64,000 nt of DNA, taken from contig NZ_JAOAMV010000002.1 in assembly GCF_025154015.1 (NCBI RefSeq), positions 62,001 through 126,000 of the forward strand, given 5' to 3'. This stretch comes from Tsuneonella litorea. GTDB taxonomy: Bacteria; Pseudomonadota; Alphaproteobacteria; Sphingomonadales; Sphingomonadaceae. The notes beneath the pieces were generated by a model. The model was not told the DNA's origin. It was given only the letters and a program-made list of their open reading frames with translations, and did no database searches. A program made the translations under genes and the position numbers. Every line of letters begins with the position of its first letter. Positions within the stretch are counted from its first letter, which is position 1. Positions 26,617-35,647 of this stretch are shown one piece after another.

Positions 26617-26636
26617 GGCAACCATCGATGGTTGCC
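26617..26636. repeat. Perfect 20-base palindrome
   Basis: GGCAACCATCGATGGTTGCC is a perfect inverted repeat with no spacer. It follows the aceA operon hairpin by 8 bases and precedes the gene at 26671 by 34 bases. It could be an operator for that gene or a second transcript-end structure. Confidence 0.6.
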
Positions 26637-26670
26637 GGGCATTTAACCCTCGCTCGCTACTATCGACGGC

Positions 26671-27189
26671 ATGGCGCGCGCGATCAGGACAAGGCAGACC
26701 AAGGCGAACATCTATCGCCACTTCGCCGCGGTCACGATCGCGTTGACGGCGGTGACTGCCATGTTCGCCAATAGCGAGGACCGCGAGGCGCTCGCTCGCG
26801 AGATCGCGGAAGATTCCCGCCCCGCGGTCGATCAAGCCCCGCCTGAATTCGTCCGCAGGACGGCCGCCCCCCGTGGCAGCTTCGGCAGCGAGGAATTCGA
26901 CGGCAGCTTCGGCCAGCCCATGGACGGCGCCGGCGCCGCTGCCGGTGACGGCGTGATCCCCGGAGTGAACTATGCTGCCCCGCAGGCGGGGATGCCCGTC
27001 GGCTTTACCGTCTATGGGGTCACGACCGCCCAGTGGGACGCCATGAACGAGGAGCAGCGCAGGCGCCTCATGGCCGATCGCGAGGCGGCGAACAGGGCTG
27101 CCCAGTCCGGCGAGCGGGCGCGCCAGGTCAATGCCCTGCTGGAGGCGTCGCGGGCCCGGTCCGGCGCCCCGTCAGAAAGCCTCGACTGA
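26671..27189 (+). CDS. Membrane-anchored protein of unknown function
   Basis: The 172-residue product has a basic N-terminus, one hydrophobic segment (about residues 18-33) that may be a signal anchor, then a low-complexity Gly/Ala/Pro-rich middle and a charged helical C-terminus (EEQRRRLMADREAANRAAQ). Function unknown. The perfect 20-base palindrome lies 34 bases upstream. It is convergent with the SLC13 gene, with only 16 bases between stops. Confidence 0.6.
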   Translation: MARAIRTRQTKANIYRHFAAVTIALTAVTAMFANSEDREALAREIAEDSRPAVDQAPPEFVRRTAAPRGSFGSEEFDGSFGQPMDGAGAAAGDGVIPGVNYAAPQAGMPVGFTVYGVTTAQWDAMNEEQRRRLMADREAANRAAQSGERARQVNALLEASRARSGAPSESLD

Positions 27190-27205
27190 TCCGCAAGAAC
27201 CCGCC

Positions 27206-29005
27206 TCACATATTGTACGTGATGACGAGAAGCACCGAGAGCGTGGCCGTCATCAGGAGCACCAACGGTACGCCGGTCCGGATGTAGTCTTTGAATTCGT
27301 AGCTGCCCTCGCCCATGATCAGCATGTTCGTCTGGTAGGCGATCGGGGTCGCGTAGCAGAGGTTGCAGCCGAACAGCACGGCCAGGATCAGCGGCTCTGC
27401 CGGAAGGCCAAGTTGCTGGGCGATGTTGAACGCGATCGGCGTGCCCACCGTGGCGGCGGTCGCATTGCTGGCGAAATTGGTCAGCAGCGTGACGAACAGC
27501 ATGATCGCCGCGAGGACCGCGGCCGGGCTCAGGAACTGCAACCCGAGCGCGAGCGCCTGCCCGAGCCACAGCGCCGCCCCGGTATCGCCGATCAGCCGCC
27601 CGATCGCGATCGATGCCGCCACCAGCACGATGACCTTCGCCGACAGTGCCCGGCCCACCCGGTCGAACTTCACGCAACCGGTCACGAACATCATGATGGC
27701 GCCGGCAAGCGCGGATATCGCGATCGGCAGGAGGCCGACCGACGCCAGGCCGACCGAGCCGACCATGATCGCCGCGGCGAGCACCGCCTTCGAGCGGCGG
27801 GGCAGCTCGCGCTTGCCCTCGAGCACCAGCAGGCTGTCGCCCCGGGCGAACGATTCGAGGTTTTCCGAAAGGCCCATCACCAGCAGCACATCGCCTTCCG
27901 CGATTCGCAGGTCGCCGCCTTCGCTGTAGTGGTCGCGCTCTCCCAGGAGCGTCTTCGGACGGTGGATGCCCAGCACCGCCACGCCGAACAGGTCGGCGAT
28001 GCCCGAGCTGGGCAGGGTGCGCTCGATCAGTCGCGAATCGGCTGTCACGGTCATCTCGACCACCGCGATGTCCTCTCCGGTTTCCGACGACTTGCGGCGG
28101 ATGCGGTCGATCACCCACGACGGCGCGACTTCCCCTTTCAGCGTGCGCATCGCGTCCTCGAGCGCGCTGTGAGTGCCCGAAATCGTCAGCCGCTGCTGAA
28201 CCTGGAGCGGGCCGGCGGGATTGTCGTGAAACTCGATGTCGGACGGCAGCCGCGGCAGGACCGTGCCGAGTTCCTGGCCGGTCAGTGCGCTGTCCTCACC
28301 CAGTCGCAACCGCGCCACGAAGCGCCGCTCGGCGTGGACTTCCTCGCCGCGGTTGTCCCGCAGCAGCCGCGGCATGACCAGCCAGAGATACGGCAAGGCA
28401 ACCAGCGCGGCAGTGAGGACGATCGGCGTGAAGTGAAAGACGCTCATGTGCGGCATGCCCAGATCGCGCGCGATCGAGACAACCAGGACGTTGGTGGAGG
28501 TTCCGATGGTCGTCGCCATCCCGCCGATGAGCACGGCCGCGTTGAGCGGTATCAGGGTCTTGGATGCAGCCATCCCCCCGCGTGCCGACAGGCTGACGAA
28601 GATCGGGATCAGGAGGACGAGCACCGGCGTGTCGTTGACCGCCATCGACAGCACGAACGCCATCGCCAGCGAAACAAGGAGCCCGATCGTCTGGTTGAAC
28701 TTGAAAACCCGCTCGAGCACGCGGGCGAACGGTTCGAGCGCGCCGGTGACGACCAGGCCCCGCCCCATGATCATCAGCGCGCAGATCGTGATCAGCGCGT
28801 AGTGCCCGAAGCCCGAGAACGCGAGCGCGAGCCCGTCGGTCGGCTGCGTGTGCGGCAGTGGGAAGAAATAGAGCCCGACCGCGATCACCGCGATCGTCAG
28901 CAACGAGACGATCTCGGTGCTCATGCGGCCGCGTGCAAAGGCAACGAACATCGCGATCGTCACGACCATCGCGCCGATCGCGTGATAGCTGGGTGCGTCG
29001 AGCAT
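27206..29005 (-). CDS. SLC13-family permease with two TrkA-C (RCK-C) domains
   Basis: The 599-residue protein has N- and C-terminal hydrophobic halves (residues 8-210 and 405-597) around a soluble insert (about 215-395) holding two TrkA-C-like domains (for example RTLPSSGIADLFGVAVLGIHR and LRIAEGDVLLVMGLSENLE). The motif GGMATTIGTSTNVLV in the first half and TNFASNATAATVGTPIAFN in the second are the inverted SNT-type substrate-binding signatures of the DASS/SLC13 family. Substrates of this branch include sulfate, dicarboxylates and others; none can be chosen here. Confidence 0.9.
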   Translation of the reverse strand: MLDAPSYHAIGAMVVTIAMFVAFARGRMSTEIVSLLTIAVIAVGLYFFPLPHTQPTDGLALAFSGFGHYALITICALMIMGRGLVVTGALEPFARVLERVFKFNQTIGLLVSLAMAFVLSMAVNDTPVLVLLIPIFVSLSARGGMAASKTLIPLNAAVLIGGMATTIGTSTNVLVVSIARDLGMPHMSVFHFTPIVLTAALVALPYLWLVMPRLLRDNRGEEVHAERRFVARLRLGEDSALTGQELGTVLPRLPSDIEFHDNPAGPLQVQQRLTISGTHSALEDAMRTLKGEVAPSWVIDRIRRKSSETGEDIAVVEMTVTADSRLIERTLPSSGIADLFGVAVLGIHRPKTLLGERDHYSEGGDLRIAEGDVLLVMGLSENLESFARGDSLLVLEGKRELPRRSKAVLAAAIMVGSVGLASVGLLPIAISALAGAIMMFVTGCVKFDRVGRALSAKVIVLVAASIAIGRLIGDTGAALWLGQALALGLQFLSPAAVLAAIMLFVTLLTNFASNATAATVGTPIAFNIAQQLGLPAEPLILAVLFGCNLCYATPIAYQTNMLIMGEGSYEFKDYIRTGVPLVLLMTATLSVLLVITYNM

Positions 29006-29127
29006 CTGGGCGCGTGAATCCCAGACGCCGCCCGGGATTACAAGCGATTATCGGCAGCCCGCTGCAAGAAGCGCAAGGACGGTGCGACAGGCTCTCCGGG
29101 AACCCGCGGACCGACCACCCAAAGCAC

Positions 29128-29211
29128 TGGTGCCCCTGGCCCGACTCGAACGGGCACGTCCGAAGACAAACGATTTTGAGTCGTTCGCGTCTACCATTCC
29201 GCCACAGGGGC
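29128..29211 (-). tRNA. tRNA-Leu(CAA)
   Basis: On the minus strand the acceptor GCCCCTG pairs with CAGGGGC, the anticodon stem AACGA/TCGTT closes a 7-base loop CTCAAAA with anticodon CAA, there is a class II variable arm, and the T arm is CCCG-TTCGAGT-CGGGC. ACCA is encoded at the 3' end. It reads UUG codons. Confidence 0.95.
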
Positions 29212-29254
29212 AACCCGAAGCGCGCCGTGCCTTAGCGGCGGCAGACGCCGATCG

Positions 29255-30076
29255 CTAGACCCTGATCGCGCCCGCGATCGCCTTGTGCAGCTTTGAATGC
29301 AGACCGTCGTTGGCGGCAAGCACCTGGCGATCGCAGACCGGCTGCGAGCGACCGCGGTAGTCGGTCACGAAGCCCCCGGCCTCGCGCACGAGCAGGCACC
29401 CGGCTGCGGTATCCCACGGTGCCAGATCGCTTTCCCAGAACCCGTCGAAGCGACCCGCCGCAACCCACGCAAGGTCGAGCGAAGCAGCGCCGAAGCGCCG
29501 GATACCCGCGACCTGCGGGCCGATCGCCGAAAGGACCTTGCCCCATTCGGCAAAGTCGCCGTGACCGCCATAGGGAATGCCGGTGGCGATCAGCGCATCG
29601 GACATCCGGCCCCGGCTCGACACCCGCAGGCGGCCGTCGTGCAGCCACGCGCCGCGGCTCTTTTCGGCCCAGAACGTCTCGTCGGTGATCGGCTGGTAGA
29701 TGACCGCGGCAGTTACCTCGCCCCAGCCCTTGCCGCCCGCTGCCGGCTCCTGGACTGCGATCGAGATCGCGAAATGCGGAATTCCGTGCAGGAAATTGCT
29801 GGTCCCGTCGAGCGGATCGACGATGAAGCGGGGCTGGCCTTCGTCCCCGGCGATCTCGCCGCCTTCCTCCATGAGGAAGCCCCAACCGGGCCGCGCCACC
29901 TTGAGTTCGTCCCAGATCGTGCGTTCGGCGATGCGATCGGCCTTCGAGACGAAGTCCGAGGGACCCTTGCGGCTCACCTGCAGGTGCTCGACCTCGCCGA
30001 AGTCACGCCGGAGCTTGCCGCCCGCCTTGCGCGCGGCCTTTTCCATAACCCGGATGAGGCCGGAAATCGCAGCCAT
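29255..30076 (-). CDS. Inositol monophosphatase family protein
   Basis: The 273-residue enzyme carries the metal and phosphate sites of the family: Glu70/Glu71 in EEGGE, DPLDGTSNF at 87-95, and WDTAAGCLLVREAGG near the C-terminus. It is a Mg-dependent phosphatase acting on inositol-1-phosphate or a related sugar phosphate (SuhB-like). The start codon overlaps the cupin gene stop at 30076 by one base; efp lies just upstream of that, so the three are probably one transcript. The exact substrate is not visible. Confidence 0.92.
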   Translation of the reverse strand: MAAISGLIRVMEKAARKAGGKLRRDFGEVEHLQVSRKGPSDFVSKADRIAERTIWDELKVARPGWGFLMEEGGEIAGDEGQPRFIVDPLDGTSNFLHGIPHFAISIAVQEPAAGGKGWGEVTAAVIYQPITDETFWAEKSRGAWLHDGRLRVSSRGRMSDALIATGIPYGGHGDFAEWGKVLSAIGPQVAGIRRFGAASLDLAWVAAGRFDGFWESDLAPWDTAAGCLLVREAGGFVTDYRGRSQPVCDRQVLAANDGLHSKLHKAIAGAIRV

Positions 30077-30393
30077 CAGATCCCTCCTGCGACGATCAGG
30101 ATGCGCGCTTCGCCGCGTGGGTGCGCGACGTGCTCCTCGCCCTTGCGAATGAGCGCCATGTCGCCCCGCTCGAGGATGACGCGCCGCTCGGCACCGTCGA
30201 TCCCGTCGCGCAAGTCCATGTCGACCGTCCCGTCAAGCACACAGAACAGTTCGTCCTGCTTGTTCTCGTGCCAGTGATAGGGCTTGTCGGCGTAAAGCAG
30301 CACCGCGTGGGACGAGCCGACCTGGCCCAGGTCGCGGCCTTCCCAAGCCTCGTCGTGCCGGAAGGTGGCGACACCGGTGACGACTTGCGCCAT
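30076..30393 (-). CDS. Cupin domain protein
   Basis: The 105-residue single-domain beta-barrel has the cupin metal motifs: HWHENKQDELFCVLDG (His/His/Glu) and a second His in EEHVAHPRGEARIL. Such proteins may be metal-dependent enzymes or small-molecule binders; no substrate can be assigned. The gene starts immediately after the efp stop and runs into the inositol phosphatase gene, so it sits inside a tight operon. Confidence 0.88.
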   Translation of the reverse strand: MAQVVTGVATFRHDEAWEGRDLGQVGSSHAVLLYADKPYHWHENKQDELFCVLDGTVDMDLRDGIDGAERRVILERGDMALIRKGEEHVAHPRGEARILIVAGGI

Positions 30394-30957
30394 TCAGCCC
30401 GCCTTGCCGACGTAGGCCTGTTCGTAGACGTCGACCACGATCCGCGTTCCGCTTTCGATATGCGGCGGGACCATGATGCGCACGCCGTTGTCGAGCATGG
30501 CCGGCTTGTAGCTGGACGAGGCGGTCTGCCCCTTCACCACCGCGTCGGCCTCGACGATCGTCGCCTCGACCTGCTGGGGGAGCTCGACCGAGATCGGCCG
30601 CTCATCCCACAGCTCCAGCATGACTTCCATGCCGTCCTGCAGGAACGGGCGCGCGTCGCCGAGCAGGTCCGACGGCAGGTTGATCTGCTCGTAGGTGTCC
30701 TTGTCCATGAACACGAGCATGTCCCCGTCCTCGTAGAGGAACTGGTAGTCCTTGGTGTCGAGGCGTACCTTTTCGACCGTGTCGGCGCTGCGGAAGCGGA
30801 CGTTGGTCTTGCGGCCGTCGATGAGGTTCTTCATTTCGACCTGCATGTAGGCGCCGCCCTTGCCCGGCTGGGTGTGCTGGATCTTGGCGACCTTCCAGAT
30901 GCCGCCCTCGTATTCGAGGATGTTGCCGGGACGGATGTCCACGCCGGAAATCTTCAT
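30394..30957 (-). CDS. efp: Translation elongation factor P
   Basis: From ATG 30957 the protein has the expected 187 residues and three domains: KOW-like N-terminal (1-65), central OB fold (66-128) and C-terminal OB fold. Lys33 in QPGKGGAY corresponds to the modified lysine of EF-P that enters the peptidyl-transferase centre. It relieves ribosome stalling at polyproline stretches. The modifying enzymes are not in the window. It heads the efp-cupin-phosphatase operon. Confidence 0.97.
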   Translation of the reverse strand: MKISGVDIRPGNILEYEGGIWKVAKIQHTQPGKGGAYMQVEMKNLIDGRKTNVRFRSADTVEKVRLDTKDYQFLYEDGDMLVFMDKDTYEQINLPSDLLGDARPFLQDGMEVMLELWDERPISVELPQQVEATIVEADAVVKGQTASSSYKPAMLDNGVRIMVPPHIESGTRIVVDVYEQAYVGKAG

Positions 30958-31094
30958 GGGTGGGTGCTTTCGTTTCGGATGGTCCACGCGCTGCCGCAAA
31001 AGCGGGCGCATTGCGCGGCGCGCCTTAGCGGCTCGCCCGCCCCGCGGCAAGCTGGACGGTGGCGGGCCCTCGAAGGCTTTGCTAGAGGCAGCAC

Positions 31095-31463
31095 ATGGTC
31101 GCCCGCCACGTTCTTCCGATCCTTCTCGCGCTGCCCCTCGCCGCAGGGGCGGCGCATGCGGAAGGCCGCCTCGGCACGCTCGAGCCGGGGCGATACCTGT
31201 GCGAACTTCCGGGCGATGCCGCCGGCCTTGCCTCGATTCCGATTCAGGAGGCGTGGTTCGATATCGTCAATGCGTCGAGCTATGCGGGCGCGGAAGGCCG
31301 GGGAACCTATCTCCTGACCGGCAAGACCGTCGTCTTCACCCGCGGACCGATGCAGGGGATGAAGTTCGTTCGTTCGGGCGCCCGCACGCTGAAGGCGGTG
31401 GGCCTGGCCGGCGATCTCGCCAGGATGCGCTGCGTGCGCAGCGGCCGCGGCGCGGCGGACTAG
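31095..31463 (+). CDS. Exported protein of unknown function
   Basis: The 122-residue product starts with a signal peptide (hydrophobic residues 6-20, cleavage probably after AAHA). Two cysteines in the mature part (RYLCELPG and RMRCVRSG) could form a disulfide. The segment [29 protein letters not shown] looks like a small beta-barrel. No family recognised; periplasmic location inferred. It is divergent from efp, and its last 4 bases overlap the convergent M23 gene. Confidence 0.65.
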   Translation: MVARHVLPILLALPLAAGAAHAEGRLGTLEPGRYLCELPGDAAGLASIPIQEAWFDIVNASSYAGAEGRGTYLLTGKTVVFTRGPMQGMKFVRSGARTLKAVGLAGDLARMRCVRSGRGAAD

Positions 31464-32137
31464 GACGCGGGTTTCGCCAGCAGCGGATAAGGATTGATCG
31501 CGGTCGCCGGTTCCCACCACTTGGCTTCCGGGGTGGTGCGCATGATCGCGAAGTGAAGGTGCGGCGCCTCGGCACTGGCGTTGCCTGTCGAACCCACGCT
31601 GCCCAGTCGCTGGCCCCGGCGAATCTTCTGTCCTTCCTTGAGGCCTTGCGCGTAGTCCTTGAGATGGGCGTAGTAATAGATCGTGCGACCATCGGATGAA
31701 CGTACGTAGATCGTCTTTCCGCCGGCGTCGGAGAGGAACAGCCGCTCGATGCTGCCCGGTGCCGTTGCGACGACGGTGGTGCCTTCGGGCGCCATGATGT
31801 CGAGCGCCGAGTGCAGCCGCTCGCCGCCACCCCGTTCGTCGGTGAACGTGTCGGTCAGCTCTCCGGGTCGCACGCCCAGCACCGGGATCATCAGCGAGGA
31901 GAGATTGCCGGCGGGCGGCGCCGTGTGGTCGGCGGTATCGAGCGAAGGCACCGCGGGAGCTCCCTCGCTCGCCGTGGGCGCGGGACTTGGCGCGGCGGCG
32001 GCCGGGCGCGTCTTCTCGACCTGGCTCACGCCGCGCGCCCGTTCCATCAGCGTCCCGCCGAACACGATCCAGGCCGCGCTCGTAAGGGTAGCGGTGACGA
32101 CGATCGTCAATACGCGGTCGAGAACCCTGAGCGCCAT
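31460..32137 (-). CDS. M23 family (LytM-type) metallopeptidase, membrane-anchored
   Basis: The 225-residue protein has an N-terminal transmembrane helix (about residues 5-25), a Pro/Ala-rich linker and a C-terminal M23 domain. Zinc ligand motifs are visible as HSALD (HxxxD) and HLHFAI (HxH). It probably cuts peptidoglycan cross-bridges in the periplasm. Its ATG lies one base after the stop of the L,D-transpeptidase gene (TGACATG), so a peptidoglycan-cutting and a peptidoglycan-linking enzyme are made from one message. Confidence 0.9.
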   Translation of the reverse strand: MALRVLDRVLTIVVTATLTSAAWIVFGGTLMERARGVSQVEKTRPAAAAPSPAPTASEGAPAVPSLDTADHTAPPAGNLSSLMIPVLGVRPGELTDTFTDERGGGERLHSALDIMAPEGTTVVATAPGSIERLFLSDAGGKTIYVRSSDGRTIYYYAHLKDYAQGLKEGQKIRRGQRLGSVGSTGNASAEAPHLHFAIMRTTPEAKWWEPATAINPYPLLAKPAS

Positions 32138-32138
32138 G

Positions 32139-33371
32139 TCAGGCCCCGAACTCAACTCTGGTGCCCGGCTTGACCATCTGGGCCAGGCGCGCCGCGTCCC
32201 AGTTGGTCAGGCGTACGCATCCGTGGCTTTGCACGCGGCCGATCGTCTGCGGCTCTGGCGTGCCGTGGATGCCGTAGTGTTCCTTGCTGAGATCGATCCA
32301 CACGACTCCGACCGGCCCGTTGGGACCGGGGGGAAGCGTCTGCTTCTCCTCGCTGTCGGGCACGTCCCAGAACAGCTCCGGATCATAGGAAAAGGGCGTG
32401 TTGCGCGCGACGCCGGTCACCTTCCAGTCGCCGAGCGGGAGCGGATCGTGCTTTGATCCCGTGGTCACGGTGAACACCACGACCAGCTTGCCCGATCCGC
32501 TGTAGCCCTTGAGCGTGCCCTCGCTCTTGCTGACGACAATCCGGTCGACCTGCGGCTGTTCGGTCCCAACGCCGAGGCTCTGAAGCGTCTGCTGCCAGTC
32601 CGGGTCGTCGACCGCCCCGGGCGCGATCCGGTCGGCACCGATGTTGGGCACGCGGACCAGTTGCCCGGCCTCGAAGGTCGATGGCAAAGCAGCAGGCGGG
32701 ACCCTGTCCGAACCGTCGGGCGAAGGCGTCGCGGAGGGCGAAGCGGACTCGGCCGGGGACGCTGCGCCTTCCGGAAGGACGTTCGCCGCCGGGTCCATCC
32801 CCGCGGGCTTTCCGCCGGGGTTGAGCGCCTTCAGCGTGTCGACCGTGGTGTGAAAACGCTCGGCCAGCTTTTCGTCGAGGCTCTGGTAGCCGAGCCGGTC
32901 GAGCCTGGCCTGCTCGGCCGGCTTCTCGGGGGTGCGCGCATATTCAAGGGTTCCCCACTCCTTCGGAATGCGCACCACCCGGGTCGCCGGGATCGTGTCC
33001 CACTTCGCAAGCTTCGCTTTCGTGGAATCGTCCAGCTCCCCGGTCACGTCGAGGCCGTTCGCTTCCTGGAAACCCTCGATCGCGTTGGTGGTGGACATGC
33101 CCATCTTGCCGTCGATCACCCCGGGTCCGAAGCCTTGCCGATCAAGGACGACCTGCGCCTGCATGATCGGGCGATCCTGCGGATCGGGAATCTTGGGCAC
33201 ATCCGATATCGTGTCGCCCCCGTCCCGCGACGCCATCGTATCGGCAAGGTTTTCCGTAGTGGCGTTGACCGATCGATCCGCTGCAGCCGAATCGTCGTTG
33301 CCGCGATCTGTCCCGTTGAGGCCGCAAGCCGCGACTGCGAAAAGAACGGCGGCGGCGATGACGTTGCGCAA
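32139..33371 (-). CDS. L,D-transpeptidase family lipoprotein with peptidoglycan-binding domain
   Basis: The 410-residue protein carries a lipobox (LFAVAAC, Cys16), a peptidoglycan-binding-like segment (VLDRQGFGPGVIDGKMG), a Pro/Ser-rich linker and a C-terminal YkuD domain with HG near 375 and the catalytic Cys in SHGCVRLT. It links peptidoglycan stems 3-3 or attaches proteins to the wall. I place the start at TTG 33371: it is preceded by an AAGGGG site 8 bases upstream and leads straight into the signal peptide, whereas upstream ATG-started sequence has no signal sequence and overlaps thiE. Confidence 0.9.
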   Translation of the reverse strand: MRNVIAAAVLFAVAACGLNGTDRGNDDSAAADRSVNATTENLADTMASRDGGDTISDVPKIPDPQDRPIMQAQVVLDRQGFGPGVIDGKMGMSTTNAIEGFQEANGLDVTGELDDSTKAKLAKWDTIPATRVVRIPKEWGTLEYARTPEKPAEQARLDRLGYQSLDEKLAERFHTTVDTLKALNPGGKPAGMDPAANVLPEGAASPAESASPSATPSPDGSDRVPPAALPSTFEAGQLVRVPNIGADRIAPGAVDDPDWQQTLQSLGVGTEQPQVDRIVVSKSEGTLKGYSGSGKLVVVFTVTTGSKHDPLPLGDWKVTGVARNTPFSYDPELFWDVPDSEEKQTLPPGPNGPVGVVWIDLSKEHYGIHGTPEPQTIGRVQSHGCVRLTNWDAARLAQMVKPGTRVEFGA

Positions 33372-33463
33372 TGGTTGTCCCCTTTGGCGGGACGCGACCC
33401 GTCCCTCGCCTAGGCAACGGGCGAAACGGGAAAAATATCCGCCGCGGCCTGCGCTGCGCCTCT

Positions 33464-34090
33464 TTACGCGTCGACGGTCTGCGCGATCGCCTTGTGAAAC
33501 GCGTCGATGCTGGCGGCCGGATCTCCCCCCCAGACAGCGGCGGAAACGGCCAGGAAGTCCGCCCCCGCGCTGACCAGCGGGACGCAGTTGAGCGGCGTGA
33601 TGCCGCCGATGGCAACACAGGGTATCTCGAACAGTTCCTGCCACCACGAAAGCAGATCGGGCGTAGGCCGGTGCTCGCTCTGCTTGGTGATGCTGGGAAA
33701 GAACGCGCCAAAGGCCACATAGTCCGCGCCCGCCTCGCCCGCCTCCATCGCCAGGTGGCGGCTGGCATGGCAGGTGACCCCGATCTGCGCCTCGCGACCG
33801 AGGATCTCGCGCGCCTCGCGCACGTCGCCATCGCCCTGGCCAAGGTGGACGCCGTCTGCACCCAGTCGCTTTGCCAGCGCCACGCTGTCGTTGACGATGA
33901 ACGCGCAGTCGTGCGCCGCGCAGATTTCCTGCAGCGGTCCCGCCAGGCGCGTCGCCTCGTGCTGGTCGATGCCCTTCACCCGGAACTGGAACGCCGCCAC
34001 TTCGCCCGCGCCAAGTGCCGCCTCGAGGCGTTCGGGAAAAGAACCGCCGACGTCGAGCGGCGAGATCAGGTAGAGCTGGCTGGTGGTCAT
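33464..34090 (-). CDS. thiE: Thiamine phosphate synthase
   Basis: The 208-residue TIM-barrel enzyme joins hydroxymethylpyrimidine pyrophosphate and thiazole phosphate. Visible motifs are AAFQFRVKG, FIVNDSVALAKRLGADGVHLGQGD, AGADYVAFGAFFPS and VAIGGITPLN. Other thi genes are not nearby. No TPP riboswitch is visible in the 87 bases to the divergent lipoprotein gene. ATG 34090 gives a normal N-terminus (QLYLISP) and is preferred over 34135. Confidence 0.93.
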   Translation of the reverse strand: MTTSQLYLISPLDVGGSFPERLEAALGAGEVAAFQFRVKGIDQHEATRLAGPLQEICAAHDCAFIVNDSVALAKRLGADGVHLGQGDGDVREAREILGREAQIGVTCHASRHLAMEAGEAGADYVAFGAFFPSITKQSEHRPTPDLLSWWQELFEIPCVAIGGITPLNCVPLVSAGADFLAVSAAVWGGDPAASIDAFHKAIAQTVDA

Positions 34091-34177
34091 CGCCCGGCTA
34101 GGTAGTGCCCTGCGCGCCATTCGTCGATACGTCACAATTCAGCTACCCGAAAGCAGGCGGATCGTTATGCATGGGCC

Positions 34178-34582
34178 ATGATCAACCCCACCCTGCGCCT
34201 TGCGCCTGTCCTCCTCGCGGTATCCTTGACCGGAGCCTGCGCGGTCGTTCCCAACGCCCCGATCGTCGAGGGCACTCCGCAACCCGCCGGTTACGCCGTG
34301 CCATTCGATGTGCCCGTGCGCGTCGGGGATCTCGTCCTCACGCCCAAGAAGCTGGTCGAGGACAGCCGTTGCCCGATGAACGCGCGATGCGTCTGGGCCG
34401 GGCGGGTCATGGTGACGACGCGAATTGACGGAGCCGGCTGGCGCGAAACGAAGGACCTCACGCTGGGAGAACCGTATGGCACGCACGACCAGGTCGTTGC
34501 CCTCGCCAGCGTCAAACCCGAGCGGACCACCCAGGACGCAATCGAGCCGCGCGCCTACCGCTTCGTCTACGAGGCGCGCTGA
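34178..34582 (+). CDS. Lipoprotein of unknown function
   Basis: The 134-residue product has a lipoprotein signal peptide (VSLTGACA, probable lipidated Cys21). The mature part has the motif SRCPMNARCVWAG, seen in many small bacterial lipoproteins where two cysteines flank the C-x-W-A-G element, and a beta-rich body. Function not established. The last 16 bases overlap the convergent endonuclease/exonuclease/phosphatase gene. A membrane or periplasmic location is inferred. Confidence 0.7.
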   Translation: MINPTLRLAPVLLAVSLTGACAVVPNAPIVEGTPQPAGYAVPFDVPVRVGDLVLTPKKLVEDSRCPMNARCVWAGRVMVTTRIDGAGWRETKDLTLGEPYGTHDQVVALASVKPERTTQDAIEPRAYRFVYEAR

Positions 34583-35646
34583 CGCCCGACCGCGAACCGG
34601 ACGACGAATCCACGGTGATCGGACAGCATGGTCCCGTCGCTGCGCAGTCCGAACGGCACCGACAACCCATCGAGCGTAATCGGCCAGTCGGGGCTGCCGC
34701 GATAGTATAGCCGGTCGACGCCGTGAGACAGGATAGCGGCCGCTTCCCTGCGATCGCCGGGCGCGATCGCGTCATCGGCGGCAATGGCGGCGGGAATCGC
34801 GCTGCGAGCACCGGCAAGCGGCGGGTCACCGAGCAACCGGCGCCGCAGGGCGTTTTCGGTGTCGAAGTCACCCGCGAAAACCGCCGGCGCGCCTGGAGGC
34901 ACATTTTCGGCCACGAAGGCGCGCATGGCCGCGACCTGAAGCGCATACGCCTGGTCGCTTCGCCCGGAGGGCACCCCGACAAGCCGCATCGAGTTGAGAT
35001 GGGCATCGATGAAAGCGACCGACTGCGGACTCCCGGGAACGGCGATCCATGCGATCAGGACACCCTTGCTCGCGAGGCAATCGTAACCCGCGCACATCCA
35101 TGCGGGAAAGGCCATCCGGCGCACCGACACGATGGGAAAGTCCGACATGATCCGCAGCCCGCTGCCGAGCCAATGGCCGATCCCTTCACCCTTGGTCAGG
35201 CGGGCACCGCGGGCCAGCGTACGCGCTTCTGCCGTCGACGGAGCCGATCGATCGGCTGTCGTGGGTCCACTGGCGGTGTAACGGTACCCGGCAATCGCCG
35301 CTATCGGCGGCGAGGGATCGCTGAATGCCTCCTGCAACACGACGACCTGCGGCGCCTTGCCCGCCCGGCGCATCGTGGCAAGCTCTTCGGCAATCCGGGA
35401 GAGGTATCTCTTGCGCCCCCACCGCGCCGGAGGCGGCAAGCCTTCCACGTTGTAGGACAGGACGGACATCTGCTCGACAGGCGCGGACGATCCCGGTTCG
35501 CCCTCCCAGAGCCGATCGTGCGGACCGGGATACGAACCGTCCGGCAAGCCGAGAAACGCGACAACCGCGAGCGGGGCGGCAGCGATCAGGATCAAGCGGC
35601 CGCGGCCCCCGCGGCCGGTCGACAGCGCGCCCACCCGGCGCACCAT
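34567..35646 (-). CDS. Endonuclease/exonuclease/phosphatase family protein, membrane-anchored
   Basis: The 359-residue protein has an N-terminal hydrophobic helix (about residues 17-35) and an EEP fold: SYNVEG, VVLQEAF with the metal Glu, DAHLNS, GDFDTENAL and SDHRGFVVRF with the catalytic Asp-His pair. Substrates of this family range from nucleic acids to phospho- and sphingolipids, so the activity stays open; the membrane anchor hints at an extracytoplasmic lipid or nucleic acid substrate. The ATG lies one base after the aldolase stop. Confidence 0.85.
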   Translation of the reverse strand: MVRRVGALSTGRGGRGRLILIAAAPLAVVAFLGLPDGSYPGPHDRLWEGEPGSSAPVEQMSVLSYNVEGLPPPARWGRKRYLSRIAEELATMRRAGKAPQVVVLQEAFSDPSPPIAAIAGYRYTASGPTTADRSAPSTAEARTLARGARLTKGEGIGHWLGSGLRIMSDFPIVSVRRMAFPAWMCAGYDCLASKGVLIAWIAVPGSPQSVAFIDAHLNSMRLVGVPSGRSDQAYALQVAAMRAFVAENVPPGAPAVFAGDFDTENALRRRLLGDPPLAGARSAIPAAIAADDAIAPGDRREAAAILSHGVDRLYYRGSPDWPITLDGLSVPFGLRSDGTMLSDHRGFVVRFAVGRQRAS

Positions 35647-35647
35647 G

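Noticed and set aside
29128-29211. tRNA-Leu as a phage or island attachment site
   Set aside because: No integrase gene, no repeat of the tRNA 3' end and no change in gene content beside it; the same is true for tRNA-Asp and tRNA-Pro.
34091-34177. Possible TPP riboswitch upstream of thiE
   Set aside because: The 87-base interval lacks the conserved CUGAGA and ACCUGAUCUGG-type elements and is too short for the aptamer plus a switch.
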